DNA of 64,000 nucleotides from Betaproteobacteria bacterium HGW-Betaproteobacteria-9 (GCA_002842215.1 PHCC01000009.1:62001-126000), one strand, 5' to 3'. Positions 34,138 through 43,060 are shown, counted from the stretch's first letter. Notes: generated by a model not told the origin, from the sequence alone. Numbers and translations are program-made.

Positions 34138-35331
34138 ATGCACCACGGCATCAAAAAACTCCTGCTGCTCGGCGCCGGTCATGCCCACGTCCAGGTGCTG
34201 GCCCAACTGGCCCGGCAACGCCCCGCCGACCTGGACGTGACCGTGCTCACGCCCTACCCCTACCAGACCTGCAGCGCCATGCTGCCCGGCTTCGTGGCCG
34301 GCCGCTACAGCGAGGCCGACTGCCAGATCCCGCTCGAACCGCTGGTCAGGGCCGCGGGCGCGAAATGGCTGCAGGGCCGCTGCACCGGCCTCGACGCCGC
34401 CGCGCAAACCGTGACGGCCGCGTCCACCGGAAAAAACAAGGAACTGCCGCCCGAGCTGCGCTACGACCTGCTGTCGATCGACACCGGCGCCGTGATTCAC
34501 CGCAGCCGGCTGGACACCGAGATGCCCGGCGCCAGCGAACGCGCGCTCATCGTGCGCCCGACCGAAGTCTTTGCCAGTCTGTGGCCGCGCGTGCTCGACA
34601 TGGCCCGAGAAAAGCCCCTGTCCATCGCCGTCATCGGCGCCGGGGCCACCGGCCTGGAGTTGCTGTTCGCGGCCGAGCAGCGCCTGCGCGAAGCGGGTTT
34701 TCAGGCCACGCAGTTCACGCTGCTGACCGGTGGCGCCGACATCGCGGCCCACTACCCCGCGGGCGTGCGCCGCCGGGTGCTGCGGCGGCTCAAGCAGCGC
34801 GGCATCACCGTGCTGCGCGAAACCTGCACCGGCATCGGCCCGCAAGGCCTGCAACTCGGCAGCGGCGCCACGCTGCTGTGCGACGTGCCCCTGCTCGCCA
34901 TCGGTGCGCACGCACCCGCCTGGCTGCAAGGCAGCGGGCTGGCCCTGTCCGACAGCGGGCAGGTGCTGGTCAACGCCTTCCAGCAGAGCCCCAGCCACGC
35001 CAACGTGTTCGCCGCTGGCGACGTGTGCGCCCGCGCCGACCGGCCGCACGCCCAGAGTGGCGTCTACGCCGTTCGCGCCGGACCGCTGCTGGCGGCCAAC
35101 CTGCTCGCTGCCCACGAAGGCCAGTCGCTGAAAGCCCACCACCCGCCGGCCAACCCGCTCAACCTGATCTCCTGCGGCGCCGGTCACGCCATCGCCACCT
35201 GGGGCCCGTTGCACGCCGAAGGCGCCTGGGCCTGGCGCTGGAAAGACCGCATCGACCGCGCCTTCATGGCGAAACACTCGCGGCTCAGCGCAACCCCGCG
35301 CACCGACCATGTCCCAGCCCAGCCCCGCTGA
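34138..35331 (+). CDS. NDH-2-like FAD-dependent oxidoreductase of the type found N-terminal to SelD
   Basis: The 397-residue flavoprotein has an N-terminal GAGHAHVQVL nucleotide-binding loop and PYQTCSAMLPGFVAGRYSEAD, the second loop IAVIGAGATGLELLFAAEQ and VFAAGDVC near the C-terminus. This pattern (GxGHxHV, then SGMLPG-like CSAMLPG) matches the pyridine-nucleotide-disulfide oxidoreductase family that is often fused ahead of selenide water dikinase. Here it stands alone, about 9 kb from selD. It may supply reduced selenium for SelD, which is inference from the known fusions. Overlaps chrA by 23 bp. Confidence 0.85.
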   Translation: MHHGIKKLLLLGAGHAHVQVLAQLARQRPADLDVTVLTPYPYQTCSAMLPGFVAGRYSEADCQIPLEPLVRAAGAKWLQGRCTGLDAAAQTVTAASTGKNKELPPELRYDLLSIDTGAVIHRSRLDTEMPGASERALIVRPTEVFASLWPRVLDMAREKPLSIAVIGAGATGLELLFAAEQRLREAGFQATQFTLLTGGADIAAHYPAGVRRRVLRRLKQRGITVLRETCTGIGPQGLQLGSGATLLCDVPLLAIGAHAPAWLQGSGLALSDSGQVLVNAFQQSPSHANVFAAGDVCARADRPHAQSGVYAVRAGPLLAANLLAAHEGQSLKAHHPPANPLNLISCGAGHAIATWGPLHAEGAWAWRWKDRIDRAFMAKHSRLSATPRTDHVPAQPR

Positions 35332-36544
35332 ACACCACCGCGGTCCCACCCCCGAGGACCGCAGCGTCTGGGCGGTCTTCCTCGTTTTTCTGCGCCTGGG
35401 CCTCACCAGCTTCGGCGGCCCGGTGGCCCACCTCGGCTACTTCCGCACCGAATTCGTCGAACGCCGCCGCTGGCTCAGCGAAGCCGCCTACGCCGACCTC
35501 GTGGCCCTGTGCCAGTTCCTGCCCGGCCCGGCCAGCAGCCAGGTCGGCCTGGCGCTCGGCCTCTCGCGTGCGGGTTACGCGGGCGCCCTCGCCGCCTGGG
35601 CCGGCTTCACCCTGCCGAGTGCCATTGCGCTCATCGCGCTCGCGCTGGGCATCGCACAGGCCGGCGACGCGGTACCGGCCGGCCTGCTACACGGCCTCAA
35701 AGTCGTCGCCGTCGCCGTGGTCGCGCAAGCCGTGTGGGGCATGGCGCGCAGCCTGTGCCCGGACGCGCCGCGCCGCGCGCTCATGGTGGCCGCCGCCGCG
35801 CTGCTGATCGCCTGGCCCGGCACGGCAGCGCAGTTGCTCGCCATCGGCCTGGCCGCGCTCGCCGGCCTCGCGTGGTGCAAGCCCCCGGCCGACACGCCGC
35901 ATGAAGCCATGTCCGTGCCCGTCAGCCGCCGCGCGGGCGCCGCGTGGCTCGCGCTGTTCTTCGCGCTGCTGCTCGGCCTGCCCCTGCTGGCCGCCGCCCT
36001 GCCATCGCAAGCCCTGGCCGTGGTGGACGCGTTCTACCGCGCAGGCGCCCTCGTCTTCGGCGGCGGCCATGTGGTGCTGCCGCTGCTGCAGACCAGCACC
36101 GTGCCCACCGGCTGGGTCAGCGCCGAGGCCTTCCTCGCCGGCTACGGCGCCGCGCAGGCCGTGCCCGGCCCGCTGTTCACCTTCGCCGCCTTCCTCGGCG
36201 CGAGCCTGCAAGGCGCGCCCACCGGCTGGGCCGGCGGCGGGCTCGCGCTGGCCGCCATCTTCGCGCCCGCCTTCTTGCTCATCGCCGGCGCCCTGCCGTT
36301 CTGGGAAAGCCTGCGCGCCCAGCCCCGCGTGCGCGCCGCCCTCATGGGCATCAACGCCGCCGTCGTCGGTCTGCTGCTCGCCGCGCTGTGGAACCCTGTC
36401 ATCACCAGCGGGATTCGCGAAGTGGGTGATGGGCTGCTGGCCGGGGTGGCGCTGGTGGCACTGATGCGCTGGAAGTGGCCGCCTTGGGTGGTGGTGGCGG
36501 GGTGTGCGGGAGTGGGGTGGGTGATGGGGGCTGTCGGGGTCTGA
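35309..36544 (+). CDS. chrA: Chromate transporter ChrA
   Basis: The 411-residue inner-membrane protein of the CHR family exports chromate using the proton gradient. It is the long two-domain form. Each half carries family motifs: LGLTSFGGPVAHLGYFRTEFV and CQFLPGPASSQVGLALG in the first, FYRAGALVFGGGHVVLPLL and GYGAAQAVPGPLFTFAAFLG in the second, with about ten hydrophobic segments. The start overlaps the flavoprotein gene by 23 bp, suggesting coupling. No ChrB regulator is visible. Confidence 0.93.
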   Translation: MSQPSPAEHHRGPTPEDRSVWAVFLVFLRLGLTSFGGPVAHLGYFRTEFVERRRWLSEAAYADLVALCQFLPGPASSQVGLALGLSRAGYAGALAAWAGFTLPSAIALIALALGIAQAGDAVPAGLLHGLKVVAVAVVAQAVWGMARSLCPDAPRRALMVAAAALLIAWPGTAAQLLAIGLAALAGLAWCKPPADTPHEAMSVPVSRRAGAAWLALFFALLLGLPLLAAALPSQALAVVDAFYRAGALVFGGGHVVLPLLQTSTVPTGWVSAEAFLAGYGAAQAVPGPLFTFAAFLGASLQGAPTGWAGGGLALAAIFAPAFLLIAGALPFWESLRAQPRVRAALMGINAAVVGLLLAALWNPVITSGIREVGDGLLAGVALVALMRWKWPPWVVVAGCAGVGWVMGAVGV

Positions 36545-36653
36545 TCTCAGATGGAGCCGGTTTTTGCTACTGCGTCAAGGCAATCGCTGCGTTTCGAGAG
36601 CGCGCCTGATCCGGGTTTGTGGCATCCTTTCAGTCAACCGCACGAGGCCCGTC

Positions 36654-36811
36654 ATGTCCATTTCCGTTGAAGACATCGCCGCCGAGGCACCTGTCCTGAC
36701 TCCGGAAGAACGGGCGAAGCTCGTCGAACGCCTGATGGCGACGGCCCACTGATCTTTGCCATCGCACACCAACACCGTGAGCTGGGCTACTGGCGCGAGC
36801 GGTTGTCGTTT
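36654..36811 (+). pseudogene. Remnant of an addiction-module antitoxin and RelE-type toxin
   Basis: A 32-codon frame (36654-36752) reads VLTPEERAKLVERLMATAH, the conserved N-terminal part of small addiction-module antitoxins. It is followed without a gap, in another frame, by IFAIAHQHRELGYWRERL (36752-36805), the conserved C-terminal end of the RelE/ParE-type toxins that pair with them. The middle of both genes is missing, so an internal deletion seems to have joined the start of one to the end of the other. Neither should be functional. Confidence 0.65.
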
Positions 36812-36871
36812 GGGATCGTCACCGCCGATACCGAACACCGAACACTGACCAGCGGTGGTACAGACAGACCC

Positions 36872-37264
36872 ATGAAACTCGGCTACACCATCATCTACGT
36901 CCCCGACGTCGCGGCCTCGCTGACCTTCTTCGAACAAGCCTTCGACTTGAAACGCAAGTTCCTGCACGAGAGCGGCACCTACGGCGAACTCGACACGGGC
37001 GAGACCACGCTGTCCTTCGCCGCACACGAGCTGGGCGACATGAACTTCGCCGGCGGCCATGTGCACGCCGACGCGTCCGCTCAGCCGCTGGGTTTTGAGA
37101 TCGCGCTGGTCACGGACGACGTGCCGGCGGCGCACGCCAAGGCCATCGCGGCCGGCGCGCGGGAGATGGTGGCGCCTTCGCAAAAGCCCTGGGGACAGGT
37201 CGTGTCCTACCTGCGTTGCCCGGACGGTATCCTGGTGGAGCTGTGCACGCCCATAGCCGCCTGA
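36872..37264 (+). CDS. VOC family protein
   Basis: The 130-residue protein has the VOC fold: KLGYTIIYVPDVAASLTFFEQAF at the N-terminus, and the C-terminal WGQVVSYLRCPDGILVELCTP, where the glutamate of VEL is the usual metal ligand. The first-strand position is Tyr (GYTIIYV), so metal binding may be incomplete or the protein may be a non-enzymatic binding member. The ATG at 36872 starts the domain exactly; the open frame upstream is toxin remnant. A strong terminator follows. Confidence 0.85.
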   Translation: MKLGYTIIYVPDVAASLTFFEQAFDLKRKFLHESGTYGELDTGETTLSFAAHELGDMNFAGGHVHADASAQPLGFEIALVTDDVPAAHAKAIAAGAREMVAPSQKPWGQVVSYLRCPDGILVELCTPIAA

Positions 37265-37283
37265 AAAAAACGTCCGAGGTCTG

Positions 37284-37313
37284 AGCCCCGCGAAGCGATT
37301 CGCGGGGCTTTTT
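37284..37313 (+). terminator. Rho-independent terminator after the VOC gene
   Basis: A perfect 11-bp stem AGCCCCGCGAA/TTCGCGGGGCT with a GCGA loop is followed by T residues. It ends transcription 20 bp after the VOC stop. Confidence 0.9.
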
Positions 37314-37676
37314 CATGTCGGTACGCCGTTGCGCAGCGCTGTGGTGATCAGCAGGATTTGGCCATGAGCGCGCCGTTCATTACAAAAAACCACATTTGAA
37401 ACATTCAGAATCTACCGATTCATGGATACCGGTCAATCGGTTTATGCCCCTCCATTTTTTGGATGAGCGCGCCGAAAGACCTTGAATAAAGAAGGGTTTT
37501 TTAAGACAAAGTGGGCCGCATACATCTATTTGAGTACGTGCTTATCGGTATGCAAGGCTCGGTATTGATACCAAAGGTGACGCTCGTGAAACTGATCCCC
37601 ATCGCGGCACAAATGGAAACAAGTGTGAGTGCCGCGACCCTCCTGGCGGGCCAGCCAGGTCACCAAGGGGAGTCAC
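37314..37676. other. Low-GC intergenic region with a 12-bp direct repeat
   Basis: This 363-bp stretch is clearly richer in A and T than its neighbours. ATGAGCGCGCCG occurs at 37364-37375 and again at 37463-37474. A small inverted repeat GGTAT-TG-ATACC lies at 37561-37572. I see no credible gene. It must contain the promoter of the ferritin-like gene, whose Shine-Dalgarno AAGGGGAG lies just before its ATG. Confidence 0.6.
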
Positions 37677-39029
37677 ATGAAACCACTCACGGACAACCAT
37701 CTTCGCCCGTCCCGCCGCAACGCTTCCGGCGTCCGGGTTCTCGAACCGGGCGACGGCCTCGAACAGGCCGAACGACGGGCCTTCCTGCAGGCGCTGAGGA
37801 GCCACGGCATCACCCTGTCAGCGACGTGTTTGCTGACCGGGACGGGCGCTTTCGCGGCCGACGCCGCAACGCCGACCGGACCGACCAGCGAACGCCCGAC
37901 GCCAACCCTGGCCGTCGGGCACATCGTGCGCGACTTTGCCGATGCCTATGTCGAACTCATCCGTCTGCTGCGTGAAGCTTCCGAAGTCGAACACGCCCTG
38001 ATGGCCCAGTACCTGTATGGCGCGTTTTCACTCAAGCCCGCCTACGCCTCGATCGCCGGCTATGGCAGCCCGAATTCGAACGACCTGCTCGGCGTTGCCA
38101 TCCAGGAGATGCAGCATCTCGGCCAGGTCAATGCACTGCTGATGGCGCTGGACGCCTCGCCGCACCTGATCCGCCAGGATTTCCCCTACCAGCAGGACAT
38201 CTATCCCTTCGAATTCAATCTCGAACCACTCACCCAGACCTCCCTGGCCAAATACGTCTACACCGAGGCACCGGTGAATGGGCTGAAGCGCAGCAAGGTA
38301 TCGAGCCCGAGCGATCACCAGTTCCTCGATCAGCTGGATCGCGTCCTCGGTGGCAGCACCCGACCCAACCACGTCGGCAGCCTGTACGACAGGATCATCC
38401 AGACCCTGCAGGAATACATCAGCACCACCCCCAAGCGGTCAGCGGAAATGAAACCGTGGCTCGCCAAGCTCGAAGAGATCAAGCGCGAAGGCGAAGACAA
38501 CCATTTCCTGTTTTTCAAGAGCCTCTTTCTCGGTACACACGAGGGGTTCAAGGGGCACAAAAACATCTGGGCGCTGGCACCGAACGACCCGGCCTACCCA
38601 AGCCTGCCGCTGGCGATCAATCCGAGCGCCTTCGTCGGCCACCCCAACCAGATCAAGGATCCGCTCGCCCTCAGTCTGGCCTGGCTCGGCAACCTGCACT
38701 ACTGGACCATCCTGTTGCTCACCGACGCGGCCTATTCGGACGCCGACCACACCTACATCGACCTCGCCAAGCAGCAGATGATGGGGCCCTTCCTGTCGCT
38801 GGCGCGCCACCTGCCAACGCTGGGCGTCGGCATGCCCTGCGAACCGCTGAGTACCGGGTATGCCCCTTGTCGAACCACGGCGGCCCGCCTGCGCTTCGTT
38901 TCCAGCATGGTCGGCGAGTCCAACCAGCTGGCGCAGCAGCTCAAGGACCGTTTGCCGGCCGATTACCCGCTGGCCGTCGGCGAGGCCATGATGAGCACCC
39001 TGACCGAGAAGCGGGCGCAATACGCTTGA
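37677..39029 (+). CDS. Exported ferritin-like domain protein (VioB/iminophenylpyruvate dimer synthase type)
   Basis: The 450-residue protein has a twin-arginine-like leader (AERRAFLQALRSHGITLSA, about 31-50, then GAFAADA). A ferritin-like helical domain follows with EXXH-type metal motifs, SEVEHALMAQYLYGAF and AIQEMQHLGQVNALLMAL, matching the ferritin-like fold of iminophenylpyruvate dimer synthase and VioB. A later region, LSLAWLGNLHYWTILLLTD, is also family-like. Tat export would fit a protein that binds metal before export. No biosynthetic partners are adjacent, so its substrate is unknown. It lies after a low-GC region and may be acquired. Confidence 0.82.
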   Translation: MKPLTDNHLRPSRRNASGVRVLEPGDGLEQAERRAFLQALRSHGITLSATCLLTGTGAFAADAATPTGPTSERPTPTLAVGHIVRDFADAYVELIRLLREASEVEHALMAQYLYGAFSLKPAYASIAGYGSPNSNDLLGVAIQEMQHLGQVNALLMALDASPHLIRQDFPYQQDIYPFEFNLEPLTQTSLAKYVYTEAPVNGLKRSKVSSPSDHQFLDQLDRVLGGSTRPNHVGSLYDRIIQTLQEYISTTPKRSAEMKPWLAKLEEIKREGEDNHFLFFKSLFLGTHEGFKGHKNIWALAPNDPAYPSLPLAINPSAFVGHPNQIKDPLALSLAWLGNLHYWTILLLTDAAYSDADHTYIDLAKQQMMGPFLSLARHLPTLGVGMPCEPLSTGYAPCRTTAARLRFVSSMVGESNQLAQQLKDRLPADYPLAVGEAMMSTLTEKRAQYA

Positions 39030-39078
39030 ATCCGCGCCCGGCAACGGACGGTGGGTTCAATCGCTCGCCGTTGCCGCC

Positions 39079-39459
39079 TCAAGGCTTGGCCAGGTGCCAC
39101 ACCCCGCCGCGGAAGCCGTCACCCGAGCGGTCCCCTGGCTTCTTGTCGTTCGCCCACCGGTACAGCGGCCGGCCTTTGTAGGTCCACTGCTGCTGGCCGT
39201 CTTCGCGGACGATCAGCGAATAGTCCCCGGCCACCTTGGCGCCTTCCTTGGCCAGCATGGGGGGCCAGCTCATGGTGCACACCCCTGTGCAAACGCTCTT
39301 GCCTGGTGTGGTCAGGTCGTTGTCCCACCAGTAGAGGCTCATGCCTTGCTCGTCGGTGATGACGCCATCGGTGGTCTGGGGCTGGGCCCCGGCGACCGAC
39401 ACCCACACCACCAGGGCCAAGGCGGAGAGGGCTTTCAGAGAAGAAGGGAAGGCGCGCAT
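39079..39459 (-). CDS. Exported COG4315-type repeat protein
   Basis: The 126-residue protein has a signal peptide (LKALSALALVVWVSVAGAQ) and two copies of the YxWxxD-type repeat, GMSLYWWDNDLTTPGKSVCTGVC and GRPLYRWANDKKPGDRSGDG. These define the COG4315 family of small secreted proteins or lipoproteins. Here the N-terminus lacks a lipobox cysteine, so it is probably periplasmic. Two cysteines (CTGVC) may form a disulfide. Function unknown. Converges on the ferritin-like gene. Confidence 0.87.
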   Translation of the reverse strand: MRAFPSSLKALSALALVVWVSVAGAQPQTTDGVITDEQGMSLYWWDNDLTTPGKSVCTGVCTMSWPPMLAKEGAKVAGDYSLIVREDGQQQWTYKGRPLYRWANDKKPGDRSGDGFRGGVWHLAKP

Positions 39460-39642
39460 GTCTGTGTCTCCTGGGTCAAATGACCACTTGCACTGTAGGA
39501 GTGGCAGGCCGGGCGCCATTGAGCAGAATCAAGAAACGGCCGTTCCTGCGCTCTGGCGTCGTGTGGCGCTGGGCAGGCGCACCGTGCAGAGGGTCCCATC
39601 AGGCCCACCCGATGCTCCTGCCTTGCGCTGCAAAATGCCCTC

Positions 39643-40338
39643 ATGAAATCCGGCAACCCCTCCGTCCGTGCCTCTGACGCACCGGCGCGGCCGGCCGAGG
39701 CCTGGCGCCTGGGCGTGATCTCGGGCGCGGCCGTCGCTGCCCTGTGCTTCGTCTATCTGGTGGTGCTGGTCATTGGCCTGGCCACGCTGCCCTCGCCCGA
39801 TCACCCGGTGCAGCAGCCCTGGTTTGCGCTGCTGGAGCTGTTGATCCTGCTCATCGCGCCCGCAATGGTGGCGCTCGCGGTGGCCATCGGTTGCTCTGCT
39901 TCACCCGGGCGTTTGCCGCTGGCGCTGGTCGGCCTGGTGTTCTTCGCCATGTGTGCGCTCACCACCAGCGCGGTGCACTTTTGCATCCTCGTGCTGGGCG
40001 GGCACGCGGCCTTCGCTGGCGAGCCCTGGTCCACCCTGGTTTTTTCGTTCCGCTGGCCGTCGTTGGCCTACGCGCTCGACATCCTCGCCTGGGATGTCTT
40101 CTTTCCCCTGGGCGCCCTCTTCCTCGCGCCCGCCGTGCAGGGCGCGGGGCTGGCCAGAGGCGTGCGCGTGCTGCTGATGATCAGCGCCGTGCTGGCGCTG
40201 GCGGGTCTGGCGGGTGTGGTGCTGGGCAACATGCAGGTGCGCCTGATCGGTGTCGTCGGCTATGTGCTGTGTTTCCCGGTCGCGGCTGCGATGCTGGCGC
40301 TGCGGTTCCACCGGGAAGGCCGTGCGGTCGCGGGCTGA
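39643..40338 (+). CDS. Polytopic membrane protein of unknown function
   Basis: The 231-residue protein has six hydrophobic segments (for example GVISGAAVAALCFVYLVVLVIGLA near 25-47, LVGLVFFAMCALTTSAVHFC near 95-113, and GVVGYVLCFPVAAAMLALRF at the end). I recognise no transport signature. Codon use is typical of the chromosome. The upstream ATG at 39643 is the only good start. Confidence 0.72.
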   Translation: MKSGNPSVRASDAPARPAEAWRLGVISGAAVAALCFVYLVVLVIGLATLPSPDHPVQQPWFALLELLILLIAPAMVALAVAIGCSASPGRLPLALVGLVFFAMCALTTSAVHFCILVLGGHAAFAGEPWSTLVFSFRWPSLAYALDILAWDVFFPLGALFLAPAVQGAGLARGVRVLLMISAVLALAGLAGVVLGNMQVRLIGVVGYVLCFPVAAAMLALRFHREGRAVAG

Positions 40339-40417
40339 GACATTTGCACTGGTTTGGCCGATCATTGCCGCGGACATTCTGCTCACCACCCCATCCGAAA
40401 CGCGCCAGGAGGACACC

Positions 40418-40735
40418 GTGCAAACCGTCACCATGCCTTTGCAGCTCGCGCCGACCAGCCTGACCCAGCCCATCTTGCCCAACTGGTCGTTTCACCTGTT
40501 CAACGTGAACCTCGGTTCGTCGTCGAACCCGGCGGTGGAGCAGGCGGCGCTGGACAAGGTGGGCAGTTACGGCCGGCAGATCGGCCACCTGGCCGAGGCG
40601 CTGGAGCTGATCGTCCAGAAGACCCGGCTGCTGGAGAGCCAGGATCTGACTCAGGATGAGCGCGACGTGCTGCAGGTGTTCCTGGGCGACGTCTCGGCGA
40701 TCCGGCAGATCAAGGCGTCGCAGCCGGACGCGTAG
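40418..40735 (+). CDS. Small soluble hypothetical protein
   Basis: The 105-residue product is helical in its second half (DKVGSYGRQIGHLAEALELIVQK, then LTQDERDVLQVFLGDVSAIRQI). A GTG start at 40418 follows AGGAGGA by 4 nt; an ATG five codons later lacks this spacing. No family recognised. Third gene in the rightward run after the membrane protein, converging on the metallo-beta-lactamase gene. Confidence 0.68.
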   Translation: MQTVTMPLQLAPTSLTQPILPNWSFHLFNVNLGSSSNPAVEQAALDKVGSYGRQIGHLAEALELIVQKTRLLESQDLTQDERDVLQVFLGDVSAIRQIKASQPDA

Positions 40736-40780
40736 TCCGGTGGCGGCTGACCCCGGTGCTCGGTCAGCGGGAGAACGGCG

Positions 40781-41767
40781 TCACTTGCCGCGCAGGCCCT
40801 CCTGCTCCATGAGCAGGTAGGTGTTGTAGGCGTTCATGCGGTTCGCAAACTGGAACATGGGCATGTTTTCCCAGGCACTCCAGTTGGTGCTGGCGTAGGC
40901 CTCTTCAAACGGCACCATCTCTTCCGACGCCTTGCCCATGGTGCTGCGCAGGTAGCCGAGGTAGTCGCGGATGACGCCGATGTCCTTGCGCGGATCGGTG
41001 GACGCCGCCCCGTGACCGGGAACGACGACCAGCGCGTCGAAGGTGAGCAGTCGGCTGAGCGCGCTGATCCACTGGTCGCTGTTGGCCTTGCCCACAAAGG
41101 GCAGGCGCCCACTGAAGATGAGATCGCCCGCAAACAGCACGCGCTCACCCGGCACGTAGACCGCCAGGTCTTCCGGCGTGTGCGACGGCCCGACCTGTTC
41201 GACCACAAAACGCGCGCCAGCCAGCTCCAGGGTGGTGGAGCCGTCGAGCCAGCGGTCGGCGGACACCAGCCGGGTCTGGGCATCCACCCAGGGCGCCAGC
41301 TCGGTGCGCGAGGCCTCGAGCCGCTGCTGGGCCGTCTCCGAATGCAGGTACTCCCGCGCGGCGCTGTGGGCAATGATCTGCGCGCCCTGGGCCTTGAAGG
41401 CCTGCAGGCCGTAGATGTGGTCGGCGTGGTAGTGGGTCACCAGCACGTGCGTGACCGGTTTCGGGGTGACTTCGGCGATCTTGCTCAGCAGGCGCTGCGC
41501 CAGCGCGGGCGAGCCCAGCGCGTCGATCACCACCACACCCTGCGGCGCCACCACGAAGGCGGCGTTGCTGATGAAGTTCTGGTTGGCGGGCGTGCCCAGC
41601 GCGGCCAGTCCTTGCACGTAATACGCGTTGGGACCGACCTTCTGCAGCGTCATCTCGGGCGCGGTTTGTGCGCCCACCGCGGAGGCCGTCAACAGCAGCA
41701 GCGCCGAAGCGCCATGGGCTGCGGAGCGCGAGAGCCGCCGCACCGCGGCAAACAACGGGTTCAGCAT
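40781..41767 (-). CDS. Exported metallo-beta-lactamase-fold hydrolase
   Basis: The 328-residue protein has a signal peptide (GASALLLLTASAVGAQ) and the zinc motif THYHADH (His112, His114, Asp116, His117). Later ligands are in GPSHTPEDLAVYVP, FAGDLIFSG and VVPGHG. The layout resembles SoxH-like or quinoprotein-relay MBL hydrolases. It lies 31 bp downstream of a periplasmic rhodanese gene, and the pair probably acts on sulfur compounds in the periplasm; substrate unknown. Confidence 0.87.
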   Translation of the reverse strand: MLNPLFAAVRRLSRSAAHGASALLLLTASAVGAQTAPEMTLQKVGPNAYYVQGLAALGTPANQNFISNAAFVVAPQGVVVIDALGSPALAQRLLSKIAEVTPKPVTHVLVTHYHADHIYGLQAFKAQGAQIIAHSAAREYLHSETAQQRLEASRTELAPWVDAQTRLVSADRWLDGSTTLELAGARFVVEQVGPSHTPEDLAVYVPGERVLFAGDLIFSGRLPFVGKANSDQWISALSRLLTFDALVVVPGHGAASTDPRKDIGVIRDYLGYLRSTMGKASEEMVPFEEAYASTNWSAWENMPMFQFANRMNAYNTYLLMEQEGLRGK

Positions 41768-41798
41768 GATCGGCTCCTTCAGCGTTGAAAAAACGCGC

Positions 41799-42263
41799 TC
41801 AGTGCTTGGCCGGCGCGGTGGCTTTGGCGGCGGCGTCGAAGCCGCCCTTGGCCTTCCATTCTTCCATGCCGCCCTGAAGGATGCGCAGGTTGTCCCAGCC
41901 CGCCACGCGCAGGGCGAAACCGGCCTGTGCCGAGAGCGAACCGGTGTTGCAGTAGATCAGCACGGGTTTGTCTTTGGGGATGGTGTTGCGCTGGGCCAGC
42001 ACCTGGCGCCAGTCCATGTTGATGGCGCCGGGGATGTGGCCCTTGGCAAACTGGCCGGCGTCGCGCGCGTCGATGACGATCATCTTTTTCCACTCGTCGG
42101 CCGGGATCTGCTCGGCAAAGATCACGCCGCCGCCGTAGTCCACGAACTCCAGATACGCCTCCATCTCGTCAACGGCGATGGCCTTGTTGTCGGCGTGGGC
42201 GGCGGGGGCGAGCAGCAGGGTGCTGGCGGTGAGGGCGGCGAGCGCGAGCGTGTGGAAATTCAT
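41799..42263 (-). CDS. Periplasmic rhodanese-like sulfurtransferase
   Basis: The 154-residue protein has a signal peptide (LALAALTASTLLLAPAAHA) and a single rhodanese domain with MIVIDARDAGQFAKGHIPGAINM and the active-site loop IYCNTGSLSAQ, catalytic Cys105. It would transfer sulfane sulfur, or possibly selenium, through a cysteine persulfide. First gene of a pair with the MBL hydrolase. Confidence 0.9.
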   Translation of the reverse strand: MNFHTLALAALTASTLLLAPAAHADNKAIAVDEMEAYLEFVDYGGGVIFAEQIPADEWKKMIVIDARDAGQFAKGHIPGAINMDWRQVLAQRNTIPKDKPVLIYCNTGSLSAQAGFALRVAGWDNLRILQGGMEEWKAKGGFDAAAKATAPAKH

Positions 42264-42340
42264 GGGCTGGTCAAAACATCAGTAGGTGCTGATATTTTCG
42301 TCTTTTCGCGGGCGACCGTGATCGGTTCAAACCCGCGGTG

Positions 42341-43039
42341 TCAGCAGCCGAGCTGGTCCGCGAGGTGCAGCAGGTCGCGCGCGTGCAGCGTGTTGGCCGG
42401 GTCGGGCGACACGTCTTTCGGCTGCCCGGCGCCGAACTCCAGCGGGCGTTCGATGTACGCGGTCATCAGGCCGCAGGCGCGCGCGGCGGCCAGGTCGTCC
42501 TGGTGGGCCGCGACCAGCATCACCTCGGCCGGCGCGGCGTCGAAGGTCTGCGCCACACCCAGGTAGGTGCGCGGGTCGGGCTTGTAGGCCCGGAAGACCT
42601 CGGCCGAGAGGATGCAGTCCCAGGGCAGGCCGGCGCGCTTGGCCATGTTGGTGAGCAGGCCGATGTTGCCGTTGGACAGCGTGCAGAGGGTGAATCGCGC
42701 CTTCAGCCGCGTGAGTCCTGCCACGCTGTCGGACCAGGCGTCGAGCCGGTGCCAGACGCGGTTGAGATCGGTGCGCTCGGCTTCGCCCAGATGGTCCAGG
42801 CCGAAGCGCAGCAGCAGCTCGTCGAGGATCAGGCGGTGCAGTTCGTCGATGCGTGTCCAGCCGAGTTCGCCCGATCGCACGCGCGCCATGGCGGGCTGGT
42901 AACCCGCGCGCCAGGCGAGCGCGAAGGCGTTGGCGTCCACCTGCGGATGGCGTTCGCTCATTTCGCGCACGATGCTGCCGTGCCAGTCGACCACGGTGCC
43001 GAAGATGTCGAAAGCGAGGATGCGGGGCACGGGGTTCAT
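42341..43039 (-). CDS. Haloacid dehalogenase type II (HAD family)
   Basis: The 232-residue enzyme has the HAD nucleophile motif FDIFGTVVDW (Asp11), TLSNGN (motif II) and AYKPDPRTYL (motif III Lys). The VVDW context places it with type II L-2-haloacid dehalogenases. Such enzymes hydrolyse 2-haloacids to 2-hydroxyacids with inversion, though many annotated members act on other substrates. 21 bp downstream of the ICMT-family gene. Confidence 0.88.
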   Translation of the reverse strand: MNPVPRILAFDIFGTVVDWHGSIVREMSERHPQVDANAFALAWRAGYQPAMARVRSGELGWTRIDELHRLILDELLLRFGLDHLGEAERTDLNRVWHRLDAWSDSVAGLTRLKARFTLCTLSNGNIGLLTNMAKRAGLPWDCILSAEVFRAYKPDPRTYLGVAQTFDAAPAEVMLVAAHQDDLAAARACGLMTAYIERPLEFGAGQPKDVSPDPANTLHARDLLHLADQLGC

Positions 43040-43060
43040 GGACAGGCGCCTTTCAGTCGC

